A stretch of DNA of 64,000 nucleotides, taken from Promethearchaeota archaeon (GTDB lineage Archaea > Asgardarchaeota > Lokiarchaeia > Sigyniarchaeales > Promethearchaeaceae). The DNA is taken from contig JAFGBS010000002.1 in assembly GCA_016933055.1 (NCBI GenBank), forward strand, positions 124,001 through 188,000. Reading direction: 5' to 3'. Under the pieces are notes generated by a model. It made no database searches. It was not told where the DNA came from and was given only the letters and a program-made list of their open reading frames with translations. The translations under genes and the position numbers were made by a program. Positions 26,371-35,793 of this stretch are shown here, piece after piece (within the stretch, counting starts at the first letter, position 1; every line of letters begins with the position of its first letter).

Positions 26371-27957
26371 ATGAGTCAAGAAAAAAAATATATTCTAGCC
26401 TTAGATCATGGAACCTCCGGAATGAAAACAGCTGTTATCTCTACAAAAGGGGATATTGTCGGATTTGACGTGGAGGAATATGGTCTGTATCATTATGAAC
26501 AGGGATGTGCGGAGCAGAAACCGCAGGATTGGTGGAATGCAGTAGAAACTACAGTTCATCATTTAATTGATAAAAATTTGGTACCAGTTGAGGATATAAT
26601 AGCTGTAGTTTCCAGCAATCAAATGAGTGGAACTGTCCCCATTGCAAAAGATGGAGAAACATTATATAACTGCTTAACCTGGATGGATACCAGAGGAGCT
26701 CCTATGGTTGAAAAAATGATTCGGGGGCTGATCAAGGTCTCTGGATATGGACTACGGCATTTAGCGGCATGGTTACCAAAAACTGCTGGAATCCCCGCGT
26801 TAAGCGGAAAAGATTGTCTTGCTCATATGTTATGGTTTAAACAGAAAAAACCCGAACTTTATGCTAAAACATGGAAATTCTTGGATACAAAGGATTATAT
26901 CAATTTTAAACTGACGGGAAAGACCGTTTCCTCTTATGATATGGCACTACTCACGTGGATGTTAAATACTAAGGATCCCAATAATATTTTCTTAGATCCC
27001 TCGTTAATTCGTAAAACTAAAATCGATCGCGATAAGCTTCCCGAGGTCCAAGCTGCTACATATAACTTAGGTTCTATCCTCCCAGAAATAGCAGATTCGT
27101 TAGGTTTATCACGCAATACTCAAGTCATTTTGGGGGCGGGAGATATTGCATCCGCAGGTATAGGTTCAGGGGCTGTGTTGGATTATCAAGGACATATCTG
27201 TGTCGGTTCTTCTTCATGGGTGTATACTCACATCTCACAACGCACTTTAGATATTGATCATATGATCACCTCGTTACCGTGTGCTATTCCTTCAAGATAT
27301 ATGTTCTTTGGAGAACAAGAAGCCGCTGGTATTATTCTCACTTGGATGAGGGATAACGTACTATACCATAAAGATGAATTACTCGTGGAAGAACAAGTCC
27401 CTGATGTATATAAGATATTTGATAGGTTGGTTGCTGAAATCAATCCTTTAGACAATTCTATGATTTTCACCCCATGGCTGTTTGGAGAACGCGCTCCCGT
27501 GGAAGATCACACTATTCGGGGTTCACTAAATAACATTAGTTTGGAAGTAGACCGAAGACATATTTTACGTGCGATATTTGAGGGTGTTGCCTATAATGCG
27601 AAATGGTTGTTGGATGCAATGGAGGTGAAATTAAAACAGCGATTGGATCCTTTAGTGTTTATTGGAGGAGGTGCTACTTCCGCCGTATGGTCTCAAATTT
27701 TTGCGGATGTGTTAAATCATCGTGTGAAACGGGTTAAATATCCCAAAGAGTCGAATAGTCTCGGAGCAGCATTTATTGCGTCGGTTGCATTGGGTCAAAT
27801 GACATGGGAAGAAATACCACATATTGTACAATATGCAGAGACATATACTCCTCAAAAAGAATATTTAGACCATTATTCTACTCTATTTGAAGAATATAAA
27901 GGATTATACAAACGCAACGTTAAGATGTACAAAAGATTGAATAAATTCCATGAATAA
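26371..27957 (+). CDS. FGGY-family carbohydrate kinase (xylulokinase-like)
   Basis: A 528-aa sugar kinase. The N-terminal phosphate-1 motif LALDHGTSGMKTAVIS (about residues 9-24), SSNQMSGTVPI near 88, WMDTRG near 105 and the C-terminal adenosine motif FIGGGATSAVWSQIFADVL (about 430) are those of FGGY kinases, closest to XylB in layout. The likely reaction is ATP-dependent phosphorylation of a pentulose or polyol; the exact sugar cannot be read. Monocistronic, just downstream of the tRNA-Cys on the opposite strand. Confidence 0.9.
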   Translation: MSQEKKYILALDHGTSGMKTAVISTKGDIVGFDVEEYGLYHYEQGCAEQKPQDWWNAVETTVHHLIDKNLVPVEDIIAVVSSNQMSGTVPIAKDGETLYNCLTWMDTRGAPMVEKMIRGLIKVSGYGLRHLAAWLPKTAGIPALSGKDCLAHMLWFKQKKPELYAKTWKFLDTKDYINFKLTGKTVSSYDMALLTWMLNTKDPNNIFLDPSLIRKTKIDRDKLPEVQAATYNLGSILPEIADSLGLSRNTQVILGAGDIASAGIGSGAVLDYQGHICVGSSSWVYTHISQRTLDIDHMITSLPCAIPSRYMFFGEQEAAGIILTWMRDNVLYHKDELLVEEQVPDVYKIFDRLVAEINPLDNSMIFTPWLFGERAPVEDHTIRGSLNNISLEVDRRHILRAIFEGVAYNAKWLLDAMEVKLKQRLDPLVFIGGGATSAVWSQIFADVLNHRVKRVKYPKESNSLGAAFIASVALGQMTWEEIPHIVQYAETYTPQKEYLDHYSTLFEEYKGLYKRNVKMYKRLNKFHE

Positions 27958-27969
27958 TTTTCTTCTTTT

Positions 27970-28281
27970 TTATTTGAACCGATTTTTATCTCGTACTTGA
28001 TATTTCCTGAGGGATTGTTCAACAGCATTAGATATGGAAATGTTGTAGTAATTTGCAATGCAAATTATACTAAATAGTAAATCTCCCAACTCTTGCTCTA
28101 ATTTATTCAGAGGTTCCTCAGGTTTTTTCGTTTTAATATTCGATAAGTGGGATAATTCTCGCGAAACCTCCCCGAGTTCTTCCATAACGGCTGCGAGCAT
28201 TCCTAAAGGGGTCCAATATCCCCCAGTCTCTTGAATCCAAGAGTTCACTATTTTTTGTAGTTCATTAATACTGTCGTCCAT
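27970..28281 (-). CDS. MazG-like nucleotide pyrophosphohydrolase
   Basis: A 103-aa single MazG domain. The metal-binding EELGEVSRE motif (about residues 34-42) and the second EQELGDLLFS motif (about 63-72) match the E-x2-E...E-x3-D pattern of the all-alpha NTP pyrophosphatase fold. It would hydrolyse non-canonical or excess (d)NTPs. It lies 23 bp after the NrdD-like gene, a nucleotide-metabolism context. Confidence 0.88.
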   Translation of the reverse strand: MDDSINELQKIVNSWIQETGGYWTPLGMLAAVMEELGEVSRELSHLSNIKTKKPEEPLNKLEQELGDLLFSIICIANYYNISISNAVEQSLRKYQVRDKNRFK

Positions 28282-28304
28282 AAGTGATAAACCTTTAACC
28301 CTAA

Positions 28305-30392
28305 TTATAATACTATACGCTTTCGGTCTTCAAATTCTTGTTGTTTTCCTTTATTCCATAATTCAAGAGGAGTATAATAATCGGTGATTTTTGAAATGCG
28401 TTTTAAATTATGCTGTTCTGAATCAGCAGGTAGCATTTTCTTGAAGTACCCACATTTTGGGCAAGAATAGAAATCATAATTGAAGGTGAAAGAATTTAAA
28501 TTCTGATTCAATAGACTAATTGTCTGATTTTTCAATAGATCCAAATTTTCATTTTTTGGTGAATTATCTAACCATATAGGTAAAGTACTATTATTCTGAA
28601 TAACCCTTGCACTCTGAGAATGGATTTGACTCTTTTGTTGTAAAGAAATATCCAACGAGTAATTTGCATGAGAGGAGGGCGTATAATATACTGCTTCCGT
28701 TTCTACATTCCCATTAACGATGGATTTAGCATTTATAGGAAAGTGGGTAAGATCTAAATAAGCAAATCGATAGCTTACAAATTCCGCTGGTTCTTCCCAG
28801 ACAGTAAAGAACTTGTTTTGAGTCCTACTATAATATTTCGCACGATCAACTAAAAATTTCAAGATTTTCAAGCCTAATTCCAAAGAACTCTTATCTTCAT
28901 GAAGATGGGAATTTGTATGAAAATACACCATCTCGTCTAATCCAATAAATCCGAACAACAATGCTTGGCGATTGAGATCTAACAATGGTTGATTATTCAC
29001 TAATTCATTACACAAGGGTAATCTGCCTTTCTGTAGGAGAGTACGGATAATTTTATACTTTAATTGTAATATGTCACGCGAAAGATCCATTTGTTGTTCT
29101 AGAATTTCGAAAATTTTAGTTTCATCTCCATTTGCCTTATAAGCAATTCTGGGAAGATTAATTGAAATACTCTGTAATGCTCCTACATTTACGTAAGATT
29201 GATGCCAATCGAACAGATTCGGGTTTTGTTCGTTCATTAAATAAGAAGATTTATGCTCATTCGAAAAAATCGAGCCAAGATATCCTTCCCGTAGCCAAGG
29301 ATTTAGACTATTTATAAAAATGGGGGTTCCCATGTTAGCGGCTTCGGTAAATAAATTAAGCGAAATATCAGGATTTTGAAGATCTTTAGGAGATAACAGT
29401 ACTTTATGTTTGGGAAATGCAAATAACCGATTTCTTGCATCGCCTTGAGTGTACACTTTAGATAAAGCATTGAAAAACAACCGATTCTCCTCCTCATAAT
29501 CCAAATAAGTCCCATGAATAATTCCTCCAGGACCGATAGCATCCACATCTTTCAGAAAATCAGGGATATGGGGACTACAGATGATGGACGATATTGGTAC
29601 ATAGGATCCTCGAGAAAAATATTGTTGATTTAATTCGAAGAGGAAAGTTTGAGCTAATTGTGCGATTTCTGATTGGGATAATTTACTCAAATAAGGAGAA
29701 AGAAAAGTGTTGAAGTAAAGATAATTTTGTTCTCCAGAAAATTCCGAATTCACAAAAGCTAACCATTTACACGCATGTAAGACTGCGACTGTGGCGTTTC
29801 TGGCGGGATTAGACATAGTAAAGGTTAAATACCCTGCTGGGGGAATTCCATGTTTTAAGATCATCCGTAAATCCCAAGATTGGGAAAAAGGTCTCATGTC
29901 AAAATACCGTAACGAATGAATATGAATATCTCCTGATAAATGACTCCTAGCTTGATCAGTTGAAAGCAATTTCAACAAAGCATATTCAGATGCAAGCTGA
30001 CCTGCTGCCCATCGATGAATATTCTCAGGTGCACTATACTCGACAGAACGTGGATTATAATTCGTGTGGAGAAGAACTTCATAATCCGCTATAGGCATCC
30101 CAATACGGGTATATTTTTTTCGAGCTTCTTCGAAATTCAATTCACTGAGAACAGAACACACTAATTCTCGGATATGAGGACCAGATAAAAATCGAATCCC
30201 AGAGGCAATTATCCTCCTTACTACCAGTTCAGTTACTTTTTTTGCATCTTCTGCAGGGAGTTCAGCTTCTTTGATAATAGAAGCCAGTATGTTTTTAGGA
30301 TTAAACTTTTGAACATCCCCAGTACTCATAAATACTTCAGGGAGGAGTTTGTGGATATATTCGGAATTTTCCTTGTGTTCGCGATCTGACAT
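28305..30392 (-). CDS. NrdD-like anaerobic ribonucleotide reductase homologue lacking the radical glycine
   Basis: About 695 aa from ATG 30392 (the track extends to TTG 30533, but the added 47 residues look non-coding). An ATP-cone (about 30-120) precedes the class III reductase barrel, with DIHIHSLRYFDMRPFSQSWDLR, LHACKWLAFVN, GPGGIIHGTYLDYE, GDARNRLFAFPKH and ISINLPRIAY all recognisable. The C-terminus reads ISKITDYYTPLELWNKGKQQEF where active enzymes have R-[IV]-[TS]-G-Y, so the radical Gly is Asp. Only one CPKCG pair of the C-terminal zinc site remains; the second is LPADS. No Cys precedes the NLPRIAY strand. No nrdG lies nearby. It is probably catalytically inactive, perhaps a dNTP/ATP sensor. 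Confidence 0.85.
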   Translation of the reverse strand: MSDREHKENSEYIHKLLPEVFMSTGDVQKFNPKNILASIIKEAELPAEDAKKVTELVVRRIIASGIRFLSGPHIRELVCSVLSELNFEEARKKYTRIGMPIADYEVLLHTNYNPRSVEYSAPENIHRWAAGQLASEYALLKLLSTDQARSHLSGDIHIHSLRYFDMRPFSQSWDLRMILKHGIPPAGYLTFTMSNPARNATVAVLHACKWLAFVNSEFSGEQNYLYFNTFLSPYLSKLSQSEIAQLAQTFLFELNQQYFSRGSYVPISSIICSPHIPDFLKDVDAIGPGGIIHGTYLDYEEENRLFFNALSKVYTQGDARNRLFAFPKHKVLLSPKDLQNPDISLNLFTEAANMGTPIFINSLNPWLREGYLGSIFSNEHKSSYLMNEQNPNLFDWHQSYVNVGALQSISINLPRIAYKANGDETKIFEILEQQMDLSRDILQLKYKIIRTLLQKGRLPLCNELVNNQPLLDLNRQALLFGFIGLDEMVYFHTNSHLHEDKSSLELGLKILKFLVDRAKYYSRTQNKFFTVWEEPAEFVSYRFAYLDLTHFPINAKSIVNGNVETEAVYYTPSSHANYSLDISLQQKSQIHSQSARVIQNNSTLPIWLDNSPKNENLDLLKNQTISLLNQNLNSFTFNYDFYSCPKCGYFKKMLPADSEQHNLKRISKITDYYTPLELWNKGKQQEFEDRKRIVL

Positions 30393-30547
30393 TTTAGTAG
30401 AGAACTCTTTGTTTGTTTTACATGAAAATAGAAATATGTCGGTGATTGTGGAGGATAATTGATTATCCAATCCTTCACCATCAGCAAAGCTACTTACCGA
30501 CACAAGATTAAAAATCTTATGTGAGATAATCAATATCGGATTAATAT

Positions 30548-31879
30548 CTAAACAGTGTCTAGAATTTTTTTCACAGAATTAACCACGGAGGAAATCATAA
30601 TTTCTGTTTGAGTTTCATCCCGCATGTTTCTTAAAGTGACTTGTTTTGATTCTAATTCTCGCTTTCCCAAAATAAGACAAATAGGGACTCCTAAAGAACT
30701 AGCTAATCCAAGGGAGTCCCGAATGTTACGATCCCAAGAGAAATCGCATTTTATATTTGCATTTCTCAACAGACTCATAAGAGGAATCATTTTCTCTACC
30801 GCTATTTTTACCGGGATAAGTAAAACATCGATAGAGGATTCATTTTGTTTAATTTTCGGATATTTTTCAGGATTTTGTAAAATCTCCGTTAATATTACAT
30901 CCACTCCTACGGAAATACCTACGGCGGGATAATCTTTACCTCTATCGATAAATTTACCGATAATTTTATCATACCGCCCTCCTGCAGCAATTGAACTGGT
31001 AATAGTGGAATTTTTAAAAAAAACTTCAAAAATCGGCCCCGTATAAATTTCCAAACCGCGAGCAAGATCGGGTCTAAATTTTACCTTTTTAGCGATTTTC
31101 ATGTCCTTACAAAAGGATAAAATCGTTCTTACTTCTGTAATCCCTTCGAGTGCAAGAGGATGGATTAAATTTTCTTCAAAAAATTGAATTTTTTTTTGAT
31201 TCGTACCTTTAACGTTTATTTTTTTGAAGATTTCCTCACAAGTAGTAACGCCAATACCTTTATTCCCCAATTCGTCTTGAACTCCCTTAATTCCTATTTT
31301 TTTTAATTTATCAATCGATAAGACGATTTGAGATGCCAGTTCCTCTGAAGTGATTCCAAGTTCTCTAAGTATCCCAAATAAAAGCTTTCTGCTATTTAAT
31401 TCAATATAGATGTCAAATCCTAATTTATCTGCCGCACCGGCTGCAATTGCAAGGCATTCCGCATCATAAATCAAGGAATTGGAACCTATGACATCCGCAT
31501 CTAACTGAAAAAATTCCCGATATCGACCAGCTTTTGTGGGACCGTCTCGAAATACTTTGCCAAATTCATAGCGTTTGAAAGGTAAAATAAGTTGGGGGTT
31601 CATTCCTACATATCGACTCAAGGGGACCGTTAGATCGTATCGTAATGCAAGATTTCGTTTCCCATTGTCTTGAAACGTATACATCTCCTTTAGAATTTCC
31701 GATCCTCCTGCATATTTGGATGCAAGAATTTCCTGAAATTCTATTATTGGAGTTTCTATAGGGTTGTATCCGAATTTCTCAAATTCTTCTGTAAATGCGC
31801 GTACTATAAAATTTTGGATCAATTTTTCTTTTACGTTAAGATCCCTTGTTCCTTTCAGATTACGAAGATCTTGAGACAT
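30548..31879 (-). CDS. hisS: Histidyl-tRNA synthetase
   Basis: A 443-aa class II synthetase. It opens with LKGTRDL, has motif 2 RYEFGKVFRDGPTKAGRYREFFQLDADVIG (about 104-133), the histidine-binding ARGLEIYTGPIFEV (about 275) and motif 3 AAGGRYDKIIGKF (about 300), then an anticodon-binding domain (about 350-443) with DFSWDRNIRDSLGLASSLGVP. It charges tRNA-His in the cytoplasm. It lies 10 bp after a small membrane protein gene and upstream of the NrdD-like gene on the same strand. Confidence 0.96.
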   Translation of the reverse strand: MSQDLRNLKGTRDLNVKEKLIQNFIVRAFTEEFEKFGYNPIETPIIEFQEILASKYAGGSEILKEMYTFQDNGKRNLALRYDLTVPLSRYVGMNPQLILPFKRYEFGKVFRDGPTKAGRYREFFQLDADVIGSNSLIYDAECLAIAAGAADKLGFDIYIELNSRKLLFGILRELGITSEELASQIVLSIDKLKKIGIKGVQDELGNKGIGVTTCEEIFKKINVKGTNQKKIQFFEENLIHPLALEGITEVRTILSFCKDMKIAKKVKFRPDLARGLEIYTGPIFEVFFKNSTITSSIAAGGRYDKIIGKFIDRGKDYPAVGISVGVDVILTEILQNPEKYPKIKQNESSIDVLLIPVKIAVEKMIPLMSLLRNANIKCDFSWDRNIRDSLGLASSLGVPICLILGKRELESKQVTLRNMRDETQTEIMISSVVNSVKKILDTV

Positions 31880-31889
31880 TCCTACCCCA

Positions 31890-32231
31890 TTAATTCCATT
31901 GATAGGCAGATAATACGAGCACGGCGATAACCCCTACAATAATAAGTGATATCAAATAGGAAAGAAAGAGTTTTCGTCTCCGTTCAGGATTTAATTGAAT
32001 TTGATACCCTAGACCAAAACTTAATCCACCACCAATCACCGATAGGAGTCCGATGAGTAATGTATAATCGGATAACGCTCCAAATAATCCGTTACTCGTA
32101 GCAAGGCTTTTAATTATCACAAATAATACATCAATGATCAGCAATCCCACAAAAAACCATGATTGGAATTGTATCATTTTTAAAAACCGGTCTGGTTCTT
32201 CCTTGGGGATCTTCGGACTTTTTGTTGCCAT
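31890..32231 (-). CDS. Small membrane protein between NAC and HisS genes
   Basis: A 113-aa protein with a charged N-terminus and three hydrophobic segments (about residues 23-45, 54-75 and 88-110). No family recognised. It lies in a tight same-strand run (15 bp after NAC, 10 bp before hisS), so it is probably co-transcribed. Confidence 0.65.
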   Translation of the reverse strand: MATKSPKIPKEEPDRFLKMIQFQSWFFVGLLIIDVLFVIIKSLATSNGLFGALSDYTLLIGLLSVIGGGLSFGLGYQIQLNPERRRKLFLSYLISLIIVGVIAVLVLSAYQWN

Positions 32232-32246
32232 AATTTTTCACTTTAA

Positions 32247-32735
32247 CTATTTAGATTTTAAGAATAATATCGCTCGAGCAAGGTCTCCATCTGATTCCTT
32301 CAAGGCATGTTCTGCTTCTTTTTCTGATACACCTGCTTGAGCTGCTACGATCGCAATATCTTCAGATCGAATTTCTCCGCTGCTCACGACTTCCAACTCT
32401 TCTTCAAGTTCTTCATATGCTTCGGATTCTTCATCATCGTACTCATTGTCTCCATAGGAAGAGAGCTCTTGTTCTACAGGTTCTCCGAGGATTTGGTGAA
32501 TCGTCATTCCTTGTTGGGTCAGTTGCATAACTTGCGGATTTTCAATCACAATTTCTTTATCGGGGCATTGGATAATTACCCGTGTTGCTTCAATTTCATT
32601 CACATTATCTATGCCTTGTTTTTGTAACTGCCTACGCATCGCTCGAGAAGCGGAAGATGCAGATTTGGTTGAAGGTTTCACTTTCTGCATTTTTTCTTTT
32701 TTTTTTTCAAGGAGTTCTTTTGGCAATTTTGGCAT
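32247..32735 (-). CDS. nac: Nascent polypeptide-associated complex protein (archaeal NAC, alpha-type)
   Basis: A 162-aa protein with the archaeal arrangement. A basic N-terminus (KKKEKMQK) binds ribosomes; the NAC domain (about residues 40-85, with VIIQCPDKEIVIENPQVMQL) forms the dimer; an acidic linker rich in Glu/Asp/Tyr follows; a C-terminal UBA domain (about 118-162, SEDIAIVAAQAGVSEKEAEHALKES) ends it. NAC shields nascent chains at the ribosome exit. The neighbouring PUA gene (81 bp upstream on the same strand) is a common archaeal partner. Confidence 0.93.
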   Translation of the reverse strand: MPKLPKELLEKKKEKMQKVKPSTKSASSASRAMRRQLQKQGIDNVNEIEATRVIIQCPDKEIVIENPQVMQLTQQGMTIHQILGEPVEQELSSYGDNEYDDEESEAYEELEEELEVVSSGEIRSEDIAIVAAQAGVSEKEAEHALKESDGDLARAILFLKSK

Positions 32736-32816
32736 GAATGATCAGGTTTATTGTTTAATATGAAGCGTGTTGTATGCAAAGAAAATATTAAGTCCCATTA
32801 AATTGTTTTGGTAGGT

Positions 32817-33332
32817 TTATGTGATTTTTGGAATTCCTTTTCGCACATTAACTGCTTGACCGACAGATAAACCAACATAGGTAGGGGGTACATTCAATTT
32901 TCCTATAGCGATCAGTTGATCGTACTCATTGACAATTAAAACCTCGCTACCAATTCGTAAAGTTTCGTCAATTCCCACTATATGTTGAGCGAAAACTGAT
33001 TTCCCTTCTCGAATGAATTCTTCCACTTCTGTTTGAATGATTACTCGATGATGTGGAGAGGTTGTATGGGTATGCAAAAGGCGTGCGCCCTCAATGGAAA
33101 GCGAGAATAATCCGACAGTGGGTTTGTAGGAGAAAATTCGTTCTGAATCCAAATAGATATATTTAATATTTCCCGTGTTACGGGAAAAATCAATATCAAT
33201 TCGTGATTCCGTTAAAATTCCATTAAATATATCCGTTCCAAATTGAAAATGAAGAATTGAAAGGATTTTCTTGAGAATTCTGGATTTGGATTTATTAATG
33301 TCGAGATCAAGCCGGTCTGTTGGAAGAGGCAT
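32817..33332 (-). CDS. PUA-domain RNA-binding protein
   Basis: A 171-aa protein. The C-terminal 80 residues form a PUA domain: HRVIIQTEVEEFIREGKSVFAQHIVGIDETLRIGSEVLIVNEYDQLIAIGKL (about 95-146) is typical, as is the closing GQAVNVRKGI. The N-terminal half is a small alpha/beta domain found in archaeal relatives of the TGT C-terminal region. It probably binds tRNA or rRNA. It lies in the NAC-HisS strand run. Confidence 0.82.
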   Translation of the reverse strand: MPLPTDRLDLDINKSKSRILKKILSILHFQFGTDIFNGILTESRIDIDFSRNTGNIKYIYLDSERIFSYKPTVGLFSLSIEGARLLHTHTTSPHHRVIIQTEVEEFIREGKSVFAQHIVGIDETLRIGSEVLIVNEYDQLIAIGKLNVPPTYVGLSVGQAVNVRKGIPKIT

Positions 33333-33362
33333 AATAGGTCACTAATTAATTGTCATGATTTT

Positions 33363-33719
33363 TCAAATTGGTTTATATTCCGGTCGATAAGGATAAAATA
33401 CTTCAATCAGACGTGTTTCCTCCAAAACTTTCGCACCATGTCTCTCATCTGCTTCAAAGACATAACTATCTCCCGTAGAAGCGATGAATTCCCTATTAAA
33501 ATCATCTGAAAGGAATTTTATTTTTCCTGAGATAATAAACCCAATTTGTACATTGGGGTGATTATGGAGGGGGATTTCTGCATTTTTTTTTAAGTGGAAT
33601 ACGCACAACATGGTTTCGGAATTATATGCAAGAGTCTGTCTATATATACCCGGTAAAGCTTCAAAAGGAGGAATATCTTTCAAGTTCACGGGATTGTTAG
33701 TTTTAGTTTTTTCAGTCAT
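33363..33719 (-). CDS. Cupin-domain protein
   Basis: A 118-aa single cupin. Motif 1 PLHNHPNVQIGFIISGKIKF (about residues 51-70) supplies metal-binding His/Gln, and motif 2 GDSYVFEADERHGAKVLEET (about 84-103) the last His. Metal binding is therefore plausible, but the substrate of such small cupins cannot be inferred. Same-strand neighbour of PAN (51-bp gap). Confidence 0.85.
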   Translation of the reverse strand: MTEKTKTNNPVNLKDIPPFEALPGIYRQTLAYNSETMLCVFHLKKNAEIPLHNHPNVQIGFIISGKIKFLSDDFNREFIASTGDSYVFEADERHGAKVLEETRLIEVFYPYRPEYKPI

Positions 33720-33770
33720 GTATTATGTGTTACTCATGGTAGTAAAAAAAGAATGGGGATAAGAAATCGT

Positions 33771-34979
33771 TTAGGAATACAGATTCTTGGGTACTTGTTT
33801 TTTCGATAATACCTTCTCTAAAGCTACTTCAAAATCTTCCATGCTGATAATGGTCTTTTTTGCTCGAATAGCAATCATTCCCGCCTCAATACAAATCGCA
33901 TTAATCTCGGCTCCAGTTGCATTCTCCGTTTTTTGCACAAGTTGTTTGAAGTTCACATTTTTCTCTAATTTGAGGTTTTTTGAGTGAATTTTAAAGATCT
34001 GTAAACGGTCTTCTTCTTTAGGTAGAGGAAATTTGATGATCCGATCAAATCTGCCCGGTCTTAGTAAAGCAGGATCTAGAATATCAAAGCGGTTGGTTGC
34101 TGCAATGATTCTGACATCACCACGATCGTCAAAACCATCTAGTTCCGAAAGCAATTGCATTAATGTTCTTTGTACTTCTCTATCTCCCGAGGTAGCAACC
34201 TGTAATCTTTGACTACCAATGGCATCTAATTCATCAATAAAAATAATTGACGGGGCTTTTTTCCGTGCAAGTTGGAAAATTTCCCGAACCATTCGTGCAC
34301 CCTCACCAATGAATTTCTGAACCAGTTCCGAACCTATAATTCGGATGAATCTGGCTTTTGTTTCATGAGCAACCGCTTTAGCTGTCAGTGTTTTTCCTGT
34401 ACCCGGTTCGCCATATAGTAAAACTCCTTTGGGGGGTTTAACTCCCACACTTTCAAATAATTCAGGATATAACAGGGGTAATTCTACAGTTTCTTTTACT
34501 TCCGTAATTTGTTCCTCTAATCCCCCAATATCATTATAGGATACATCCGGAAGGGTATCGATTAATTCCATGCCTTGAACGAGAGGATCCATGCTTTCTG
34601 GCATGATTTCCATCACAGCAAAATTTCTTTGATTCAAAGCAACCCGCATACCCGGTTCTAATTCTTTAGTGGTGATTTTACGGGATACGTTTACAATGAA
34701 TTGTGGACCCGTGCTACTTTTAACAACCACTCGATCATCTTCAAGTATATCAGTAACCGTAGCTCCTATTAAAGGCGGTTGTCGTAATCTATCTAATTCA
34801 TTTCGCAGGGTGTGCAGTTCTTTATCAAGACGCAATCGTTCGGTTTCTAAAAGCTGCTTCTCTGTTTCTAATGACCTTAACCTACGTTCTAAGTGTCGAG
34901 TATACGTTATGAGATAATTATCATTCGCACGTTTCTCATCATCTTCAGAATCGTCTTGGTTTTTTTTTAGTGTGCTCAT
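33771..34979 (-). CDS. pan: Proteasome-activating nucleotidase (PAN)
   Basis: About 402 aa from ATG 34979; the track's ATG 35024 adds 15 residues not typical of PAN. An N-terminal coiled coil (about 15-65) leads to an OB domain (about 70-135) and an AAA+ domain with Walker A GEPGTGKT (about 191-198), Walker B IIFIDELDAIG (about 244), and arginine-finger region LLRPGRFD. The C-terminus ends in Leu-Tyr-Ser, fitting the HbYX motif that docks into the 20S proteasome alpha ring. It unfolds substrates with ATP for proteasomal degradation. Confidence 0.95.
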   Translation of the reverse strand: MSTLKKNQDDSEDDEKRANDNYLITYTRHLERRLRSLETEKQLLETERLRLDKELHTLRNELDRLRQPPLIGATVTDILEDDRVVVKSSTGPQFIVNVSRKITTKELEPGMRVALNQRNFAVMEIMPESMDPLVQGMELIDTLPDVSYNDIGGLEEQITEVKETVELPLLYPELFESVGVKPPKGVLLYGEPGTGKTLTAKAVAHETKARFIRIIGSELVQKFIGEGARMVREIFQLARKKAPSIIFIDELDAIGSQRLQVATSGDREVQRTLMQLLSELDGFDDRGDVRIIAATNRFDILDPALLRPGRFDRIIKFPLPKEEDRLQIFKIHSKNLKLEKNVNFKQLVQKTENATGAEINAICIEAGMIAIRAKKTIISMEDFEVALEKVLSKKQVPKNLYS

Positions 34980-35244
34980 TTTTCTACCATCAAAAGGGGT
35001 TAATGTATGCAGTCCTAATATCATTATGATAAGTTTTTATCTTTTATGTCTAGTTTCTTGCAAGGTTTTTGGAAATTTTTTAACAATAGTATCTCTACTT
35101 TGAAAAAGAAATTGTGCCTATTTATCTTTTGGGCTATAGTTTAAAATAAAAATGGAATTCTGCACGAGTATATTTTTATGTGTCCCGAAAATTACTTAAA
35201 AAATCGACTCTTTATTTCAATCATCTAAAAGGTGCAGTTTTAAA

Positions 35245-35793
35245 ATGTACACATGTGAACTATGTGGTGAGTTAACTGACCGGAAAATATTTCGAACCAT
35301 TGAAGGGGTAAAAATGTTGGTATGCCAAAATTGCAGCATGCTGGGAGAAAAGCCAAAATCGGAACAAAAACCCACACAAGTGCATAGAAAAACCCCTTCT
35401 TATTACTTAGATCAACCGCAATTTATACCACGTTCTACTACCAAGCCCGTTAAGAAAAATAAAGTCCCCCCACAAAGATCTAAAAATATACCAATTGATC
35501 GGTTGCAGTTAGTAGATAATTATCGAAATATCTTGAAAAAAATACGAAAGGATAATGACTTGGATCAGAATAAATTTGCAAATAGCGTGGGTATAACTCT
35601 TGCAAGTTATCGACATATTGAATCAGGTAAGTTAGATTTAACCATTCAAGAAGCGAAACGAATCGAGAAAAAATTTGACGTGAACCTCACAGAATTAATT
35701 TCGGACTTTGAAGAAGACACATATGACCAATATTTACATGGAAAATCCTCTCGAGCGACTCTCGGAGATGTCTATGTCAAACGGAAGAAATAA
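35245..35793 (+). CDS. mbf1: Archaeal multiprotein bridging factor 1 (MBF1)
   Basis: A 182-aa protein with an N-terminal zinc ribbon CELCGE...CQNCS (about residues 4-32), a basic linker, and a C-terminal Cro/C1-type helix-turn-helix (about 85-150) with RKDNDLDQNKFANSVGITLASYRHIESGKLDL. MBF1 bridges activators and TBP in eukaryotes and associates with ribosomes in archaea. Its 3' end overlaps the hflX start by 20 bp. A TATA-like AT-rich stretch (ttacttaaaa) lies upstream. Confidence 0.93.
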   Translation: MYTCELCGELTDRKIFRTIEGVKMLVCQNCSMLGEKPKSEQKPTQVHRKTPSYYLDQPQFIPRSTTKPVKKNKVPPQRSKNIPIDRLQLVDNYRNILKKIRKDNDLDQNKFANSVGITLASYRHIESGKLDLTIQEAKRIEKKFDVNLTELISDFEEDTYDQYLHGKSSRATLGDVYVKRKK

